Shown here piece after piece: positions 1 through 8,346 of a stretch of 64,000 bases of DNA; the first letter of the stretch is position 1; every line of letters begins with the position of its first letter. The position numbers and the translations under genes are program-made. This DNA is from Pseudaeromonas aegiceratis. Lineage in GTDB: Bacteria > Pseudomonadota > Gammaproteobacteria > Enterobacterales > Aeromonadaceae. The notes under the pieces are model-generated. The model was not told the origin of the DNA. It worked only from the letters and a program-made list of their open reading frames with translations, and did not search any database. The stretch spans positions 1,798,001 to 1,862,000 of the forward strand of contig NZ_CP158016.1 in the NCBI RefSeq assembly GCF_046254905.1, given 5' to 3'.

Positions 1-1
1 C

Positions 2-406
2 GGCTATGCCCCTCTCATCAAGGTGGCCAAGCAGCTGGGGATAGAGTGGCACCTGATGGCCGATGGCGATCAGGCTGGCGAGAAGTACATCACGGGGGCG
101 CGGGCCTTGCTGCACGGCGACCGGGAGCGTGAGCGGCTCACCGGCCTGCATGAGCGGGACATAGAACACTTCCTGTTTATGAACGGCTTTGAGTCTGTAT
201 TCCGCCGGGAGGCCAAGATAGGTCCCCGGCAAAGCTGCTCCCCCCACAAGATCATCGACAAGGCCATCCGCCACCGCAGCAAACCCGGGCTGGCGCTGGC
301 GGTGGTAGAAGAGGCCGAGAACCTGGGACCGGAGAGCATTCCGCCACTGCTGCGACAGATGTTCGCCCGGGTGGTGGCCCTGGCCCGCGGCCAGGGCGAG
401 TGGTGA
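2..406 (+). CDS. C-terminal part of YbjD-type OLD-family ATP-dependent endonuclease (5' end outside window)
   Basis: The reading frame is open from the first bases of the window, so only the last 134 or so residues are visible and the start lies upstream. The segment begins GYAPLIKVAKQLG and carries ADGDQAGEKY, a TOPRIM-type DxD metal-binding motif, followed by an alpha-helical tail with HERDIEHFLF. This is the layout of the C-terminal half of the OLD nuclease family, closest by memory to E. coli YbjD (DUF2813), where an N-terminal ABC-type ATPase precedes the TOPRIM nuclease. The stop abuts the stop of the convergent glgX with no gap. Assignment to YbjD rather than another OLD protein is inference because the ATPase part is not in the window. 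Confidence 0.72.
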   Translation, partial: GYAPLIKVAKQLGIEWHLMADGDQAGEKYITGARALLHGDRERERLTGLHERDIEHFLFMNGFESVFRREAKIGPRQSCSPHKIIDKAIRHRSKPGLALAVVEEAENLGPESIPPLLRQMFARVVALARGQGEW

Positions 407-2485
407 TCAGGCATCAAACGGCAGTTGGCCGCAGACAAACAGGCACAGGGAGCGTGACGCGGCCCGGTAGCTCTTGGCCTGCAGCGGCAGGGGTTCCCCC
501 ATGGGGATGATGTCCATGGGACTGGGTTGGGCCGTGTCGATGATCCGCTGCCAATGGCCTTCGATACCCAGGGGCGGCAGGGGCAGATTGAACAGCAAGG
601 GCTCCCAGTAGGCATTGAAGATGACGTAGATGGCCATCTTCTGCTCCAGTGAGATGGCGGAAAAGGCCAGGGCATGGGAGTGGGCACCCCAGTCTGGAGT
701 ATGGGCCTGCACCCCATGCCAGGAAAATTCCGCCCGTTGCAGTATCTCGGTCAGGGCCACCGGCAGGGCATCATGCCGGTCGTGGTGGAACAGGAACCGC
801 CGGTAGCGGATGAGCTCTTGCGTGTAGCGCAACATGTCGAAAGACAGGGGGCCCCACTCCCAGTTCATCCAGCTGATGGGATTGTTCTGGCAATAGGCGT
901 TGTTGTTGCCCTGCTGACTGCGCAACACCTCGTCCCCCATCAGCAGCATGGGGGTGCCGATGGAGAGCAGGGTGCAGGTGAGCAGATTCTTGCATTGCCG
1001 CAGCCGCAGGCCGTTGAGTGTCGTGTCCTGACTGGGGCCTTCGGCGCCGTGGTTCCAGCTGTGGTTGTCATTCTGCCCATCCCGGTTATGCTCGCCGTTC
1101 ATCCTGTTGTGCTTGTGGTTGTAACTCACCAGATCCCACAGGGTGAAGCCGTCGTGGCAGGTGACGAAGTTGATGCTCTTCTCCGGATCCGCGTGGTTGT
1201 ACTGGTAAATGTCCGGGCTGCCGCTGATGCGGTGGGCAAAATTGCGTACCGTGTCCTCCTCGCCCTTGATGAAGCGCCGCACATCGTCCCGGAACTGGCC
1301 ATTCCATTCCCGCCAGCGCGACCCGGCCAGTGACCCCACTTGATAGAGACCGCCGGCATCCCAGGCCTCGGCGATGAGCTTGCAGTTGGCCAGCACGGGG
1401 TCGGTATCGATGGCCAGCAGGGTCGGGGGATTCACCTGTGGGTTGCCCGCCTCGTCCCGGGAGAGGATAGAGGCCAAATCGAAGCGGAAACCATCCACAT
1501 GCAGGTATTCCCGCCAGTAGCGCAGACTGTCGATGATGAGGCGCTTGGTCACCGGGTGTGAGCCGTTCAGGGTGTTGCCGCAGCCCGAATAGTTGGTGGA
1601 GCGGCGATGTAGGGGGTCGAGAATGTAATAGGCCTCATGGTCGATGCCGCGAAAGCAGATGAGGGGACCATGATCGTCCCCCTCGGCCGTGTGGTTGTAC
1701 ACCACATCCAGGATCACCTCGATATCGGCGCGGTGCAGCGCCTTGACCATGTCCCGAAACTCGTTGATCGCCGCCTTGCGCCCAGTGTGGCAGGCATAAC
1801 CCGTATGGGGGGCAAAGAAGGAGAGGGGGCTGTAGCCCCAGTAGTTGTCCAGGCCATGGGGGGCATCCTGGGGATCGAACTGAAAGACCGGCAACAGCTC
1901 CACCGCGGTGATCCCCAGCGCCTTGAGGTAGGGGATCTTGTCGATGACCCCGGCATAGGTGCCCCGCCTACCAGGGGGGACGCCGGCACTGGGATCCCGG
2001 GTAAAGCCCCCCACATGCAGCTCGTAGATGATGGAGCGGGAGAGGGGATGCTCGGGCGCCTCGTCACCCTCCCAGTCGTACCCCTCCAGGCTGACCACCA
2101 CGCTCTTGGCACACTGGGCGGTATTGCTACCCGGCCGACTGGCGGCCCAGCGATCGTACTGCTGCCCCAGCACTACCTCGCGGCCATAGGGATCCAGCAG
2201 CACCTTCTCGGGATCGAAACAGGTGCCCTCGTAGGGCCGCCAGGGCCCATTGATCCGCCAACCGTAGATCTGCCCATCGCCGATGCCGGCCACATGGATG
2301 TGCCAGTAGTAGGCGGTGCGATGAATATGAGGGTCCAGGGGGATCACCTGGGGGTTGGCATCATCGGCATGGGCAAACAGCAGCAACTCCACCTCGCTGG
2401 CCAACCGCGCCCAGAGGGCAAAGTTGACGCCGCTCTCATCCAGGCTGGCACCCAACTGATTGCAATGGCCGCGTGAACAATTCAT
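407..2485 (-). CDS. glgX: Glycogen debranching enzyme GlgX (isoamylase-type, GH13_11)
   Basis: 692 residues, close to the usual 650-700. It hydrolyses alpha-1,6 branch linkages of phosphorylase-trimmed glycogen. An N-terminal CBM48-like domain (about 1-140, with GWRINGPW and FDPEKVLLDPY) precedes the GH13 barrel. Catalytic signatures are visible: DVVYNHTAEG, the nucleophile region DGFRFDLAS, the acid/base region LIAEAWD and VTCHDGFTLWD. I place the start at 2485 because AAGGAG sits 8 bases upstream of that ATG; a longer frame to 2695 exists but would run into the tRNA-fMet gene. The gene stands alone here, without glgBCAP neighbours, and is divergent from the tRNA. Function is secure from motifs; substrate preference is known only from the family. 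Confidence 0.93.
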   Translation of the reverse strand: MNCSRGHCNQLGASLDESGVNFALWARLASEVELLLFAHADDANPQVIPLDPHIHRTAYYWHIHVAGIGDGQIYGWRINGPWRPYEGTCFDPEKVLLDPYGREVVLGQQYDRWAASRPGSNTAQCAKSVVVSLEGYDWEGDEAPEHPLSRSIIYELHVGGFTRDPSAGVPPGRRGTYAGVIDKIPYLKALGITAVELLPVFQFDPQDAPHGLDNYWGYSPLSFFAPHTGYACHTGRKAAINEFRDMVKALHRADIEVILDVVYNHTAEGDDHGPLICFRGIDHEAYYILDPLHRRSTNYSGCGNTLNGSHPVTKRLIIDSLRYWREYLHVDGFRFDLASILSRDEAGNPQVNPPTLLAIDTDPVLANCKLIAEAWDAGGLYQVGSLAGSRWREWNGQFRDDVRRFIKGEEDTVRNFAHRISGSPDIYQYNHADPEKSINFVTCHDGFTLWDLVSYNHKHNRMNGEHNRDGQNDNHSWNHGAEGPSQDTTLNGLRLRQCKNLLTCTLLSIGTPMLLMGDEVLRSQQGNNNAYCQNNPISWMNWEWGPLSFDMLRYTQELIRYRRFLFHHDRHDALPVALTEILQRAEFSWHGVQAHTPDWGAHSHALAFSAISLEQKMAIYVIFNAYWEPLLFNLPLPPLGIEGHWQRIIDTAQPSPMDIIPMGEPLPLQAKSYRAASRSLCLFVCGQLPFDA

Positions 2486-2636
2486 CCCACACTCTCCTTG
2501 GCCGGACGGGCTTACCTGCAAGTGTAGTCGGCACAGCGGGATCAGCCGCTCACCCAACGACGCTGGTGAAAATAACGCCACATGGCGCACTTTTTCGGCA
2601 ATTAATGCTAGTTTGCGGCTATTTGCCAAATAGTTA

Positions 2637-2664
2637 TTGCAATGACAGGCCAGATGACTAGAAT
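2637..2664 (+). promoter_or_regulatory. Candidate sigma-70 promoter of tRNA-fMet
   Basis: TTGCAA (2637-2642), a 16-base spacer and TAGAAT (2659-2664), followed by a GC-rich discriminator GCGCAG. A start near 2671 would leave only a short 5' leader before the mature tRNA at 2678. A GC-rich discriminator is typical of stringently controlled stable-RNA promoters; no experiment is implied. Confidence 0.6.
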
Positions 2665-2677
2665 GCGCAGCATCAGA

Positions 2678-2754
<77 letters not shown>

Positions 2755-2764
2755 AATAGAAAGC

Positions 2765-2796
2765 AAAAAAGGCCAGCAGAAATGCTGGCCTTTTTT
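2765..2796 (+). terminator. Rho-independent terminator after tRNA-fMet
   Basis: Perfect stem GGCCAGCA / TGCTGGCC with a GAAA tetraloop, flanked by six A and six T. The run of T lies on the tRNA side, and the flanking A-run makes it work for the convergent aminotransferase gene as well. Confidence 0.93.
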
Positions 2797-2824
2797 GTTT
2801 CCAGATGCCCGGTTCGGCAGGGCG

Positions 2825-4210
2825 TCACACCAGGCCGAGCTCTTGGGCGGTGCGATCCACGGCCCGCTTGGTCTTGGCGATCAACTCGTCGATCTCGCCG
2901 TGGCTGATCACCAGGGCCGGCGCCATTATCATGCGGCCCAGGGTGGAGCGGATGATGACGCCCTCCTCGAAGCCGAGGCGGTGGCAGCGCCAGGTGATGT
3001 CACTTTCGTTGGCGAAACGCCGGCGCGTCGCCTTGTCCTGGCAAAACTGCAGCGCGGCCACCAGGCCGGTGCCTTGGATTTCCCCCACCAGGGGGTGACG
3101 GTCAAACACCTCCCGCAGGCAGGCCTGCAAATAGGGGCCGGTGTCTGTCTTGACGCGGCTCACTATGCCTTCGCCCTGCAGGGCGTCCAGGTTGGCCAGC
3201 GCCACCGCGGCGGCCACCGGGTGGCCGGCGTAGGTCAGACCGTGGGCAAACACGCCGCCGTGCTCCACCAGCGCCTCGCCGAGCCGGCGTGACAAGACCA
3301 GGCCCCCCATGGGGATGTAACCTGAGGTCAGCCCCTTGGCGATGCTGATGGTGTCCGGCTGAAAGCCGAAATGCTCATGGGCGAACCATTCGCCGGTGCG
3401 GCCAAAGCCGCCGATCACCTCGTCGGCGCACAGCAATACGTCGTACTGGCGGCAGATGCGCTGGATTTCCGGCCAGTAGCTCTGTGGCGGGAAGATCATG
3501 CCGCCGGCCCCCTGAAACGGTTCGGCCACGAAGGCGGCGACCTTCTCGGCACCCAGCGCCAGTATCTTGTCTTCAAGCTCCTGGGCACAGCGACGGCCAA
3601 ATTCCTCCGGGCTCAACTGGCCGCCATGGGCATACCAGTAGGGCTCGCCGATGTGCACCACGTTCGGGATCGGCAGATCCCCCATCTCGTGCATGAACTG
3701 CATCCCCCCCAGGCTGGCGCTCCCCACGGTGGAGCCGTGGTAGCCGTTGTGGCGGCCGATGAAGATTTTCTTGTTCGGCTGCCCCATCAGATCCCAGTAA
3801 CGGCGCACCGTGCGGATCAGCACCTCGTTGGCCTCCGAGCCAGAGTTGGTGTAGATCACGTGACTGTAGCCAGCGGGCAGCAGGGAGAACAGCCGCTCCG
3901 ACAGTGCATTCACCGCCGGATGGGTGGTGTGGAAGAAGGTGTTGTAGTAGCTAAGCTGCTCCAGCTGGCGGGTGGCGGCCGCCACCAAATCCTGCCGACC
4001 ATAACCGATATTGGTGCACCAGAGGCCGGACATGCCGTCCAGATACTGGTTGCCATCGTTGTCCCACAGGTAGACCCCCTGGCCCCTGGCCATCACCCGC
4101 GGGCCATCCAGGTTCAGGGTCTTCTGATCCAAAAAGGCATTGATGTGGTGGGCGGCGTCCAGCTGCTGGTAGTCGCGGGTGCTGCGTTTATCCTTTTGTG
4201 CTGTGGTCAT
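2825..4210 (-). CDS. Class III PLP aminotransferase, putrescine/beta-alanine–pyruvate type (SpuC-like)
   Basis: 461 residues of a class III (omega-amino) aminotransferase. Visible landmarks are the YTNSGSEANE phosphate-binding segment, HNGYHGSTVGSASLGG, the PLP aspartate region LLCADEVIGGFGRTG and the Schiff-base lysine in SIAKGLTSGYIPMGG. The N-terminus AAHHINAFLD and the overall spacing resemble polyamine:pyruvate aminotransferases such as Pseudomonas SpuC, but beta-alanine or other omega-amino donors cannot be excluded. Start at 4210 has GAGG 8 bases upstream; the frame extends to 4288 without a better site. It is divergent from a LuxR-family regulator (225 bp between starts), which suggests local control in polyamine or omega-amino acid catabolism. 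Confidence 0.85.
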   Translation of the reverse strand: MTTAQKDKRSTRDYQQLDAAHHINAFLDQKTLNLDGPRVMARGQGVYLWDNDGNQYLDGMSGLWCTNIGYGRQDLVAAATRQLEQLSYYNTFFHTTHPAVNALSERLFSLLPAGYSHVIYTNSGSEANEVLIRTVRRYWDLMGQPNKKIFIGRHNGYHGSTVGSASLGGMQFMHEMGDLPIPNVVHIGEPYWYAHGGQLSPEEFGRRCAQELEDKILALGAEKVAAFVAEPFQGAGGMIFPPQSYWPEIQRICRQYDVLLCADEVIGGFGRTGEWFAHEHFGFQPDTISIAKGLTSGYIPMGGLVLSRRLGEALVEHGGVFAHGLTYAGHPVAAAVALANLDALQGEGIVSRVKTDTGPYLQACLREVFDRHPLVGEIQGTGLVAALQFCQDKATRRRFANESDITWRCHRLGFEEGVIIRSTLGRMIMAPALVISHGEIDELIAKTKRAVDRTAQELGLV

Positions 4211-4435
4211 GCTACAAGCCTCGTCAGCGGATGATCGGATTGTGGGCCTAAGTCCCGGTGAAGCAATCGGGCCACGGCGACAGGCCATCAGCCTGCCCTG
4301 GGCGGTGAATGCGGCGCAATTGCTGCTGGTGGCGCCGCGGCTGCTCAGGCCATACTAGAGGGCCCCCGGCGGCACGGACATCCCACGGAAACGTTAGTGC
4401 CAGGGGGCGGGATAACCTTTACGGGGTAGGGACAG

Positions 4436-5221
4436 ATGCAGTTGAACGTGGCGGATCTGGCATTTCACCAGCGGCTTGGCCGCTTATTGGATGGCATAGA
4501 GGAGGAGGCCTTCTGGCCGCAGCTGGCGTCATTTCTGGGTGAACGGCTGGCCTTTGATTCTTGGGTGGCTGTGCTGTTTCGGCCGGAGGCGCCGCCGCTG
4601 GTGCTGGCGGATCACGGGGTCAACTACGCACCGGGCAACCTGTTTGCCGATTACCTGAACGGCCTGTATCTGCTGGATCCCTTCCACAGCTTCGCCTTGA
4701 AATCTCCGGCCGCCGGTGTCTATCGGCTGGAGGAGGTGGCGCCGGACAACTTCCGTGACACCGAGTACTGTCGGCGCTACTTCTCCCGCAATGTGGTGAC
4801 GGACGAACTGCAGTTCCTGCTGCCGTTGCCCCAGGGCACCCTATCCCTGGCCTTGGGCAGTCAGCGACGCTTCAGCGACGCCGAGCTCGGGGTCTGCCAC
4901 CTGTTTGCCCCCTGGCTGCTGCCGATGCTGCGTCTGGCCCTGCGGCAGGCACCGATCCAGGATGAGGCCCCTAACCCAAGCCGCCGCCAGTTGGAAGCGG
5001 CGTTACGCGCACGGGGGACGCCGGCGCTGACCAAGCGTGAGGTTGAGGTGGCGCTCTTGGTGCTGGGCGGTCACTCCACCAAGGGGGTGGCCCGGGAGCT
5101 GGACATCTCCCTGGAAACCGCCAAGGTGCACCGGCGTAACCTCTACGCCAAGCTGGGGGTCTGCAGCCAGGCGGCCCTGTTCCTGCTGTTTGCCGAGCTG
5201 CGCGCGGCGGTGCCGGCGTGA
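4436..5221 (+). CDS. LuxR-family transcriptional regulator with GAF-like sensor domain
   Basis: 261 residues. Residues about 1-170 form a compact alpha/beta sensor region without membrane segments or an obvious AHL-binding signature; the last 65 residues are a classical LuxR/FixJ helix-turn-helix (LTKREVEVALLVLGGHSTKGVARELDISLETAKVHRRNLYAKLG, positions given as family landmark only by its first and last residues at about 195-240). The gene is transcribed away from the SpuC-like aminotransferase and is its likely local regulator; this is inference from orientation. The effector is unknown. A weak purine-rich site (GGGACAG) precedes the ATG. Confidence 0.8.
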   Translation: MQLNVADLAFHQRLGRLLDGIEEEAFWPQLASFLGERLAFDSWVAVLFRPEAPPLVLADHGVNYAPGNLFADYLNGLYLLDPFHSFALKSPAAGVYRLEEVAPDNFRDTEYCRRYFSRNVVTDELQFLLPLPQGTLSLALGSQRRFSDAELGVCHLFAPWLLPMLRLALRQAPIQDEAPNPSRRQLEAALRARGTPALTKREVEVALLVLGGHSTKGVARELDISLETAKVHRRNLYAKLGVCSQAALFLLFAELRAAVPA

Positions 5222-5242
5222 GCCTCAGCCGCGCATACAGAT

Positions 5243-5270
5243 GACAAGGCCTCCCTCAGGAGGCCTTGTC
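5243..5270. terminator. Bidirectional terminator hairpin between luxR-type gene and lon paralogue
   Basis: Perfect 12-bp inverted repeat GACAAGGCCTCC / GGAGGCCTTGTC with a 4-base loop, lying between two convergent stop codons. No strong T-run follows on either strand, so termination by this hairpin alone is an inference. Confidence 0.6.
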
Positions 5271-5284
5271 GTTGCGGCAGTGTC

Positions 5285-7681
5285 TTAGCCGGCGGGGCCA
5301 AACAGCAGCCGCGCCACCTCCTTGTACTGGCGGGCAAAGTGGAAGGTCAGCCCCTCCTTGACGTAATCCGGCAGCTCCTCCACCTCGCCCCGGTTAGCCT
5401 CGGGCACGATGAGCTGATGGATCCCCTGGCGCTTGGCGGCGATGGCCTTCTCCCGCACGCCGCCGATGGGCAGCACGTGCCCCGTCAGGGTCAGCTCGCC
5501 GGTCAGGGCGAAATCCTTGTTGGGCGCCTTGCCCAGGGCCAGCGAGAGCAGGCTGCTGGCCATGGTGATGCCGGCGCTGGGGCCGTCCTTAGGGGTGGCC
5601 CCTTCCGGGACATGCAGGTGGACGAAGGCCTGCTCGAAGAAGTGGCGGTCGGCACCCAGCTCCTTCAGGTTGGCGTTGATATAGCTGTAGGCCAGCTCCG
5701 CCGACTCCTTCATCACATCCCCCAACTGCCCGGTCAGCTTGAAGCCGCGGCTCTGCTGGTGCACCACGCTGGCCTCCACCGGCAGGGTGGCGCCGCCCAG
5801 GGAGGTCCAGGCCAGCCCCGTGATGATGCCCACACCGCTTAAGGCCTTCTCCTTGCGAAACAGCGGCGCCCCCAGGAGTTCCGGGATATCTGACGCCTTG
5901 AGCCTCAGCACCAGCTCGGGATCCTCCAGCAGGCGCACCACCGACTTGCGGATGAGCTTGGCGATCTGCTTCTCCAGGTTGCGCACCCCGGCCTCCCGGG
6001 CATAACCCTCGGTGAGCAGGCGCAGGGCCCCTTCGCTGATGGTGAGCCGACGCTTGTCGACCCCGGCGCGCGCCAGCTGGCGCGGCCACAGGTGGTGGCG
6101 GGCGATGGCCAGCTTCTCCTGGGCCAGGTAGCCGGAGAGGCGGATGACGTCCATGCGGTCAAGCAAGGGCGCCGGGATCGAGTCCAGGGTATTGGCGGTA
6201 CAGATGAACAGGCACTTGGAGAGATCGAGCCGCAGATCCAGGTAGTGATCGAGGAAGTTGACGTTCTGCTCCGGATCCAGCGTCTCCAGCAGGGCCGAGG
6301 CCGGATCCCCCTGGTGGCTGATCCCCAGCTTGTCGATCTCGTCCAGCATGATGAGGGGGTTCATCACCTTGCACTCCTTCAAGGCGTGTACCAGCTTGCC
6401 GGGCAGGGCACCGATATAGGTGCGTCTGTGGCCCTTGATCTCCGCCTCATCCCGCATGCCCCCCACGCTGAAACGGTAGAAGGGGCGGCCCATGGCGGCG
6501 GCGATGGAGCGGCCGATGGAGGTCTTGCCCACCCCGGGAGGGCCGATCAGCAGCATGATGGCGCCGCTGACATCCTTCTTGTAGGCCCCCACCGCCAGAA
6601 ACTCGATGATCCTGTCCTTCACGTCCGCCAGGCCGTCGTGGTCCCGATCCAGGATGCGTCTGGCCTGTTTGAGGTCAATCTTGTCCAGGTGATACTGACC
6701 CCAGGGCACCTGGGTGATCCACTCCAGGTAGTTGCGGGTCACCGCATATTCCGGGGAGCCGTTCTCCAGGATCTTCAGCTTGTTGAGTTCCTCCTCCACC
6801 CGGGCGTTGACCTCGTCCGGCACCGTCAGGGCCGCCAGCCGGTTGCGGAACATCTCCATCTCGGCGGTCTTGTCATCCTTCTGCAGCCCCAGCTCCTTCT
6901 GGATCACCTTGAGCTGCTCGCGCAAGAAGAACTCCCGCTGGCGGTCGTTGATGCTGCGGTTGACCTCGTCGCGGATCTTGTTCTGCAGCTGGGCCACCTC
7001 TATCTCTTTTTTCAAGAGCGCCAGCACCTTGGTCAGTCGAGGCAGCAGGGCAGGGGTGTCCAGTATCTCCTGCAGCTCTTCGCCCTTGGCGGTGGTGATG
7101 GCGGCGCCGCAATCGGCCAGGGGAGAGGGATCGTTGGGGTTGAAGCGGTTGAGGTATTGCTTGAGCTCCTCGCTGTAGAGGGGGTTGATGGGCAGCAGCT
7201 CCTTGATGGCGGTGATCACCGCCATGGCATAGGCCTTCACCTCGGTCTCGCTGCCGGGGGCCACCTCCGACTCCAGGTACGTCACCTCCACCAGGTAGGG
7301 CGGCTGCTTGCTGAGCCAGTTGCTGATGGCCACCCGCTGGATGCCCTCGGCGACAAACTGGATCTGATCGCCATCTGTGCTGGCCTGCAGGATGCGCACC
7401 ACGCAGCCGGTGCGCGGCATGATGTCGTACAGGGGATGCTGGGCATCCTCCTCCTCATCCACCCGAAACAGGGCCACCATCTTGTGGGGTGTCTTGGCCA
7501 CCCGCTCCAGGGTCTTGGCCCAGGGATCGGCCTGAATTTGTACCGGGAGAATTTGCGCCGGCAAGAAGGGCCGGCCGTAGACGGGAATGATATGAAGCTG
7601 GCTGGGACGCTCCTGTCCCGGCAGGATTAGACCTGTGACTTCACCCTCTACCGGGGTGCTTTCATCTTGTGGATCACGCAT
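5285..7681 (-). CDS. Lon-family ATP-dependent protease, paralogue of housekeeping Lon (AsrA-like)
   Basis: 798 residues: LonN substrate-binding domain (about 25-230), coiled-coil segment (about 240-300), AAA+ ATPase with Walker A IGPPGVGKTSIG and Walker B LIMLDEIDK, and a C-terminal S16 peptidase with the catalytic serine in PKDGPSAGITM and lysine in REKAIAAKRQG. The N-terminus does not begin with the classic Lon opening, and the sequence has an acidic pre-sequence (DPQDESTPVEGEV), so it looks like a second Lon of the kind represented by P. aeruginosa AsrA rather than the clpX-linked Lon. No clp genes adjoin it. Start at 7681 is chosen because homologues begin near MRDPQ; the Shine-Dalgarno is poor (GGGGG). 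Confidence 0.87.
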   Translation of the reverse strand: MRDPQDESTPVEGEVTGLILPGQERPSQLHIIPVYGRPFLPAQILPVQIQADPWAKTLERVAKTPHKMVALFRVDEEEDAQHPLYDIMPRTGCVVRILQASTDGDQIQFVAEGIQRVAISNWLSKQPPYLVEVTYLESEVAPGSETEVKAYAMAVITAIKELLPINPLYSEELKQYLNRFNPNDPSPLADCGAAITTAKGEELQEILDTPALLPRLTKVLALLKKEIEVAQLQNKIRDEVNRSINDRQREFFLREQLKVIQKELGLQKDDKTAEMEMFRNRLAALTVPDEVNARVEEELNKLKILENGSPEYAVTRNYLEWITQVPWGQYHLDKIDLKQARRILDRDHDGLADVKDRIIEFLAVGAYKKDVSGAIMLLIGPPGVGKTSIGRSIAAAMGRPFYRFSVGGMRDEAEIKGHRRTYIGALPGKLVHALKECKVMNPLIMLDEIDKLGISHQGDPASALLETLDPEQNVNFLDHYLDLRLDLSKCLFICTANTLDSIPAPLLDRMDVIRLSGYLAQEKLAIARHHLWPRQLARAGVDKRRLTISEGALRLLTEGYAREAGVRNLEKQIAKLIRKSVVRLLEDPELVLRLKASDIPELLGAPLFRKEKALSGVGIITGLAWTSLGGATLPVEASVVHQQSRGFKLTGQLGDVMKESAELAYSYINANLKELGADRHFFEQAFVHLHVPEGATPKDGPSAGITMASSLLSLALGKAPNKDFALTGELTLTGHVLPIGGVREKAIAAKRQGIHQLIVPEANRGEVEELPDYVKEGLTFHFARQYKEVARLLFGPAG

Positions 7682-7845
7682 CAGGGAACCCCCATAAAGC
7701 TGTCGACAAACTATGAAAAGGACACTGAAATAGATGGGGATAGACGGGGGCCAATACAAGGCGTTTAATCTAGGCAGCTTGACGATGGCCCTGGCTATCG
7801 CTGCCCTTAGAGCTTAAATCACCCCAGGTTTTCGAGGCCAACTTT

Positions 7846-8346
7846 ATGAATAATCGACGTTATTTTTTGATAACTGCGGCAGCGTTCAGCCTGGGAGCCC
7901 AGGCAGCGGGAGGCTTGGGTAGCGAAGCGTATGTCCTGTGGCAGGATCCGCCCTTCGTCAGCTCGGTACCGGCGCGCTGCGATGGGCTGGGGCAAAGCGC
8001 CGATGGCAGTGCCATCACCATGGTGCCGGTGCATTTTGCGGTGGACAGAAGCGAGCTGGATACGGCGGCCAGAGCGACTCTGGACTGCGTCGCCCAGGCC
8101 GCCATCGGCCAGGATTACCGGCTGCAGATCACCGGCCACACCGACAGCCGCGCCACTGAGGCCTACAACCTGACGCTGGGGTCCACCCGGGCTCAGGCGG
8201 TGGCCTATTACCTGATAGGCCAGGGGGTGGATCCCAGCCTATTGGACCTGCAGACCGCCGGCGAGAGTCAGCCGGTGGCCAACAACAACCGTTCCTATGG
8301 TCGCCAGCTTAACCGCCGGGTGGCCGTCGTCACCCTCAGTCGCTGA
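7846..8346 (+). CDS. Small OmpA/Pal-domain envelope protein
   Basis: 166 residues with a signal peptide (MNNRRYFLITAAAFSLGAQA, cleavage near residue 20) and no lipobox cysteine, so a periplasmic or outer-membrane-associated soluble protein is expected. The C-terminal 110 residues are an OmpA-like peptidoglycan-binding domain: VHFAVDRSELDTAARATLD, ITGHTDSRATEAYNLTLGSTRAQAVAYYL and the closing RQLNRRVAV arginine motif. It has no beta-barrel. Two cysteines (in RCDGLG and TLDCVAQ) could form a disulfide. Its 3' end overlaps the convergent M20 hydrolase gene by 11 bp, so no terminator separates them. Role beyond cell-wall anchoring is unknown. Confidence 0.82.
   Translation: MNNRRYFLITAAAFSLGAQAAGGLGSEAYVLWQDPPFVSSVPARCDGLGQSADGSAITMVPVHFAVDRSELDTAARATLDCVAQAAIGQDYRLQITGHTDSRATEAYNLTLGSTRAQAVAYYLIGQGVDPSLLDLQTAGESQPVANNNRSYGRQLNRRVAVVTLSR

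Noticed and set aside
4387..4402. TGGCAC on the minus strand upstream of the aminotransferase as a sigma-54 promoter
   Set aside because: The -12 half reads TTTCC; the required GC is missing and no sigma-54 activator is encoded nearby.
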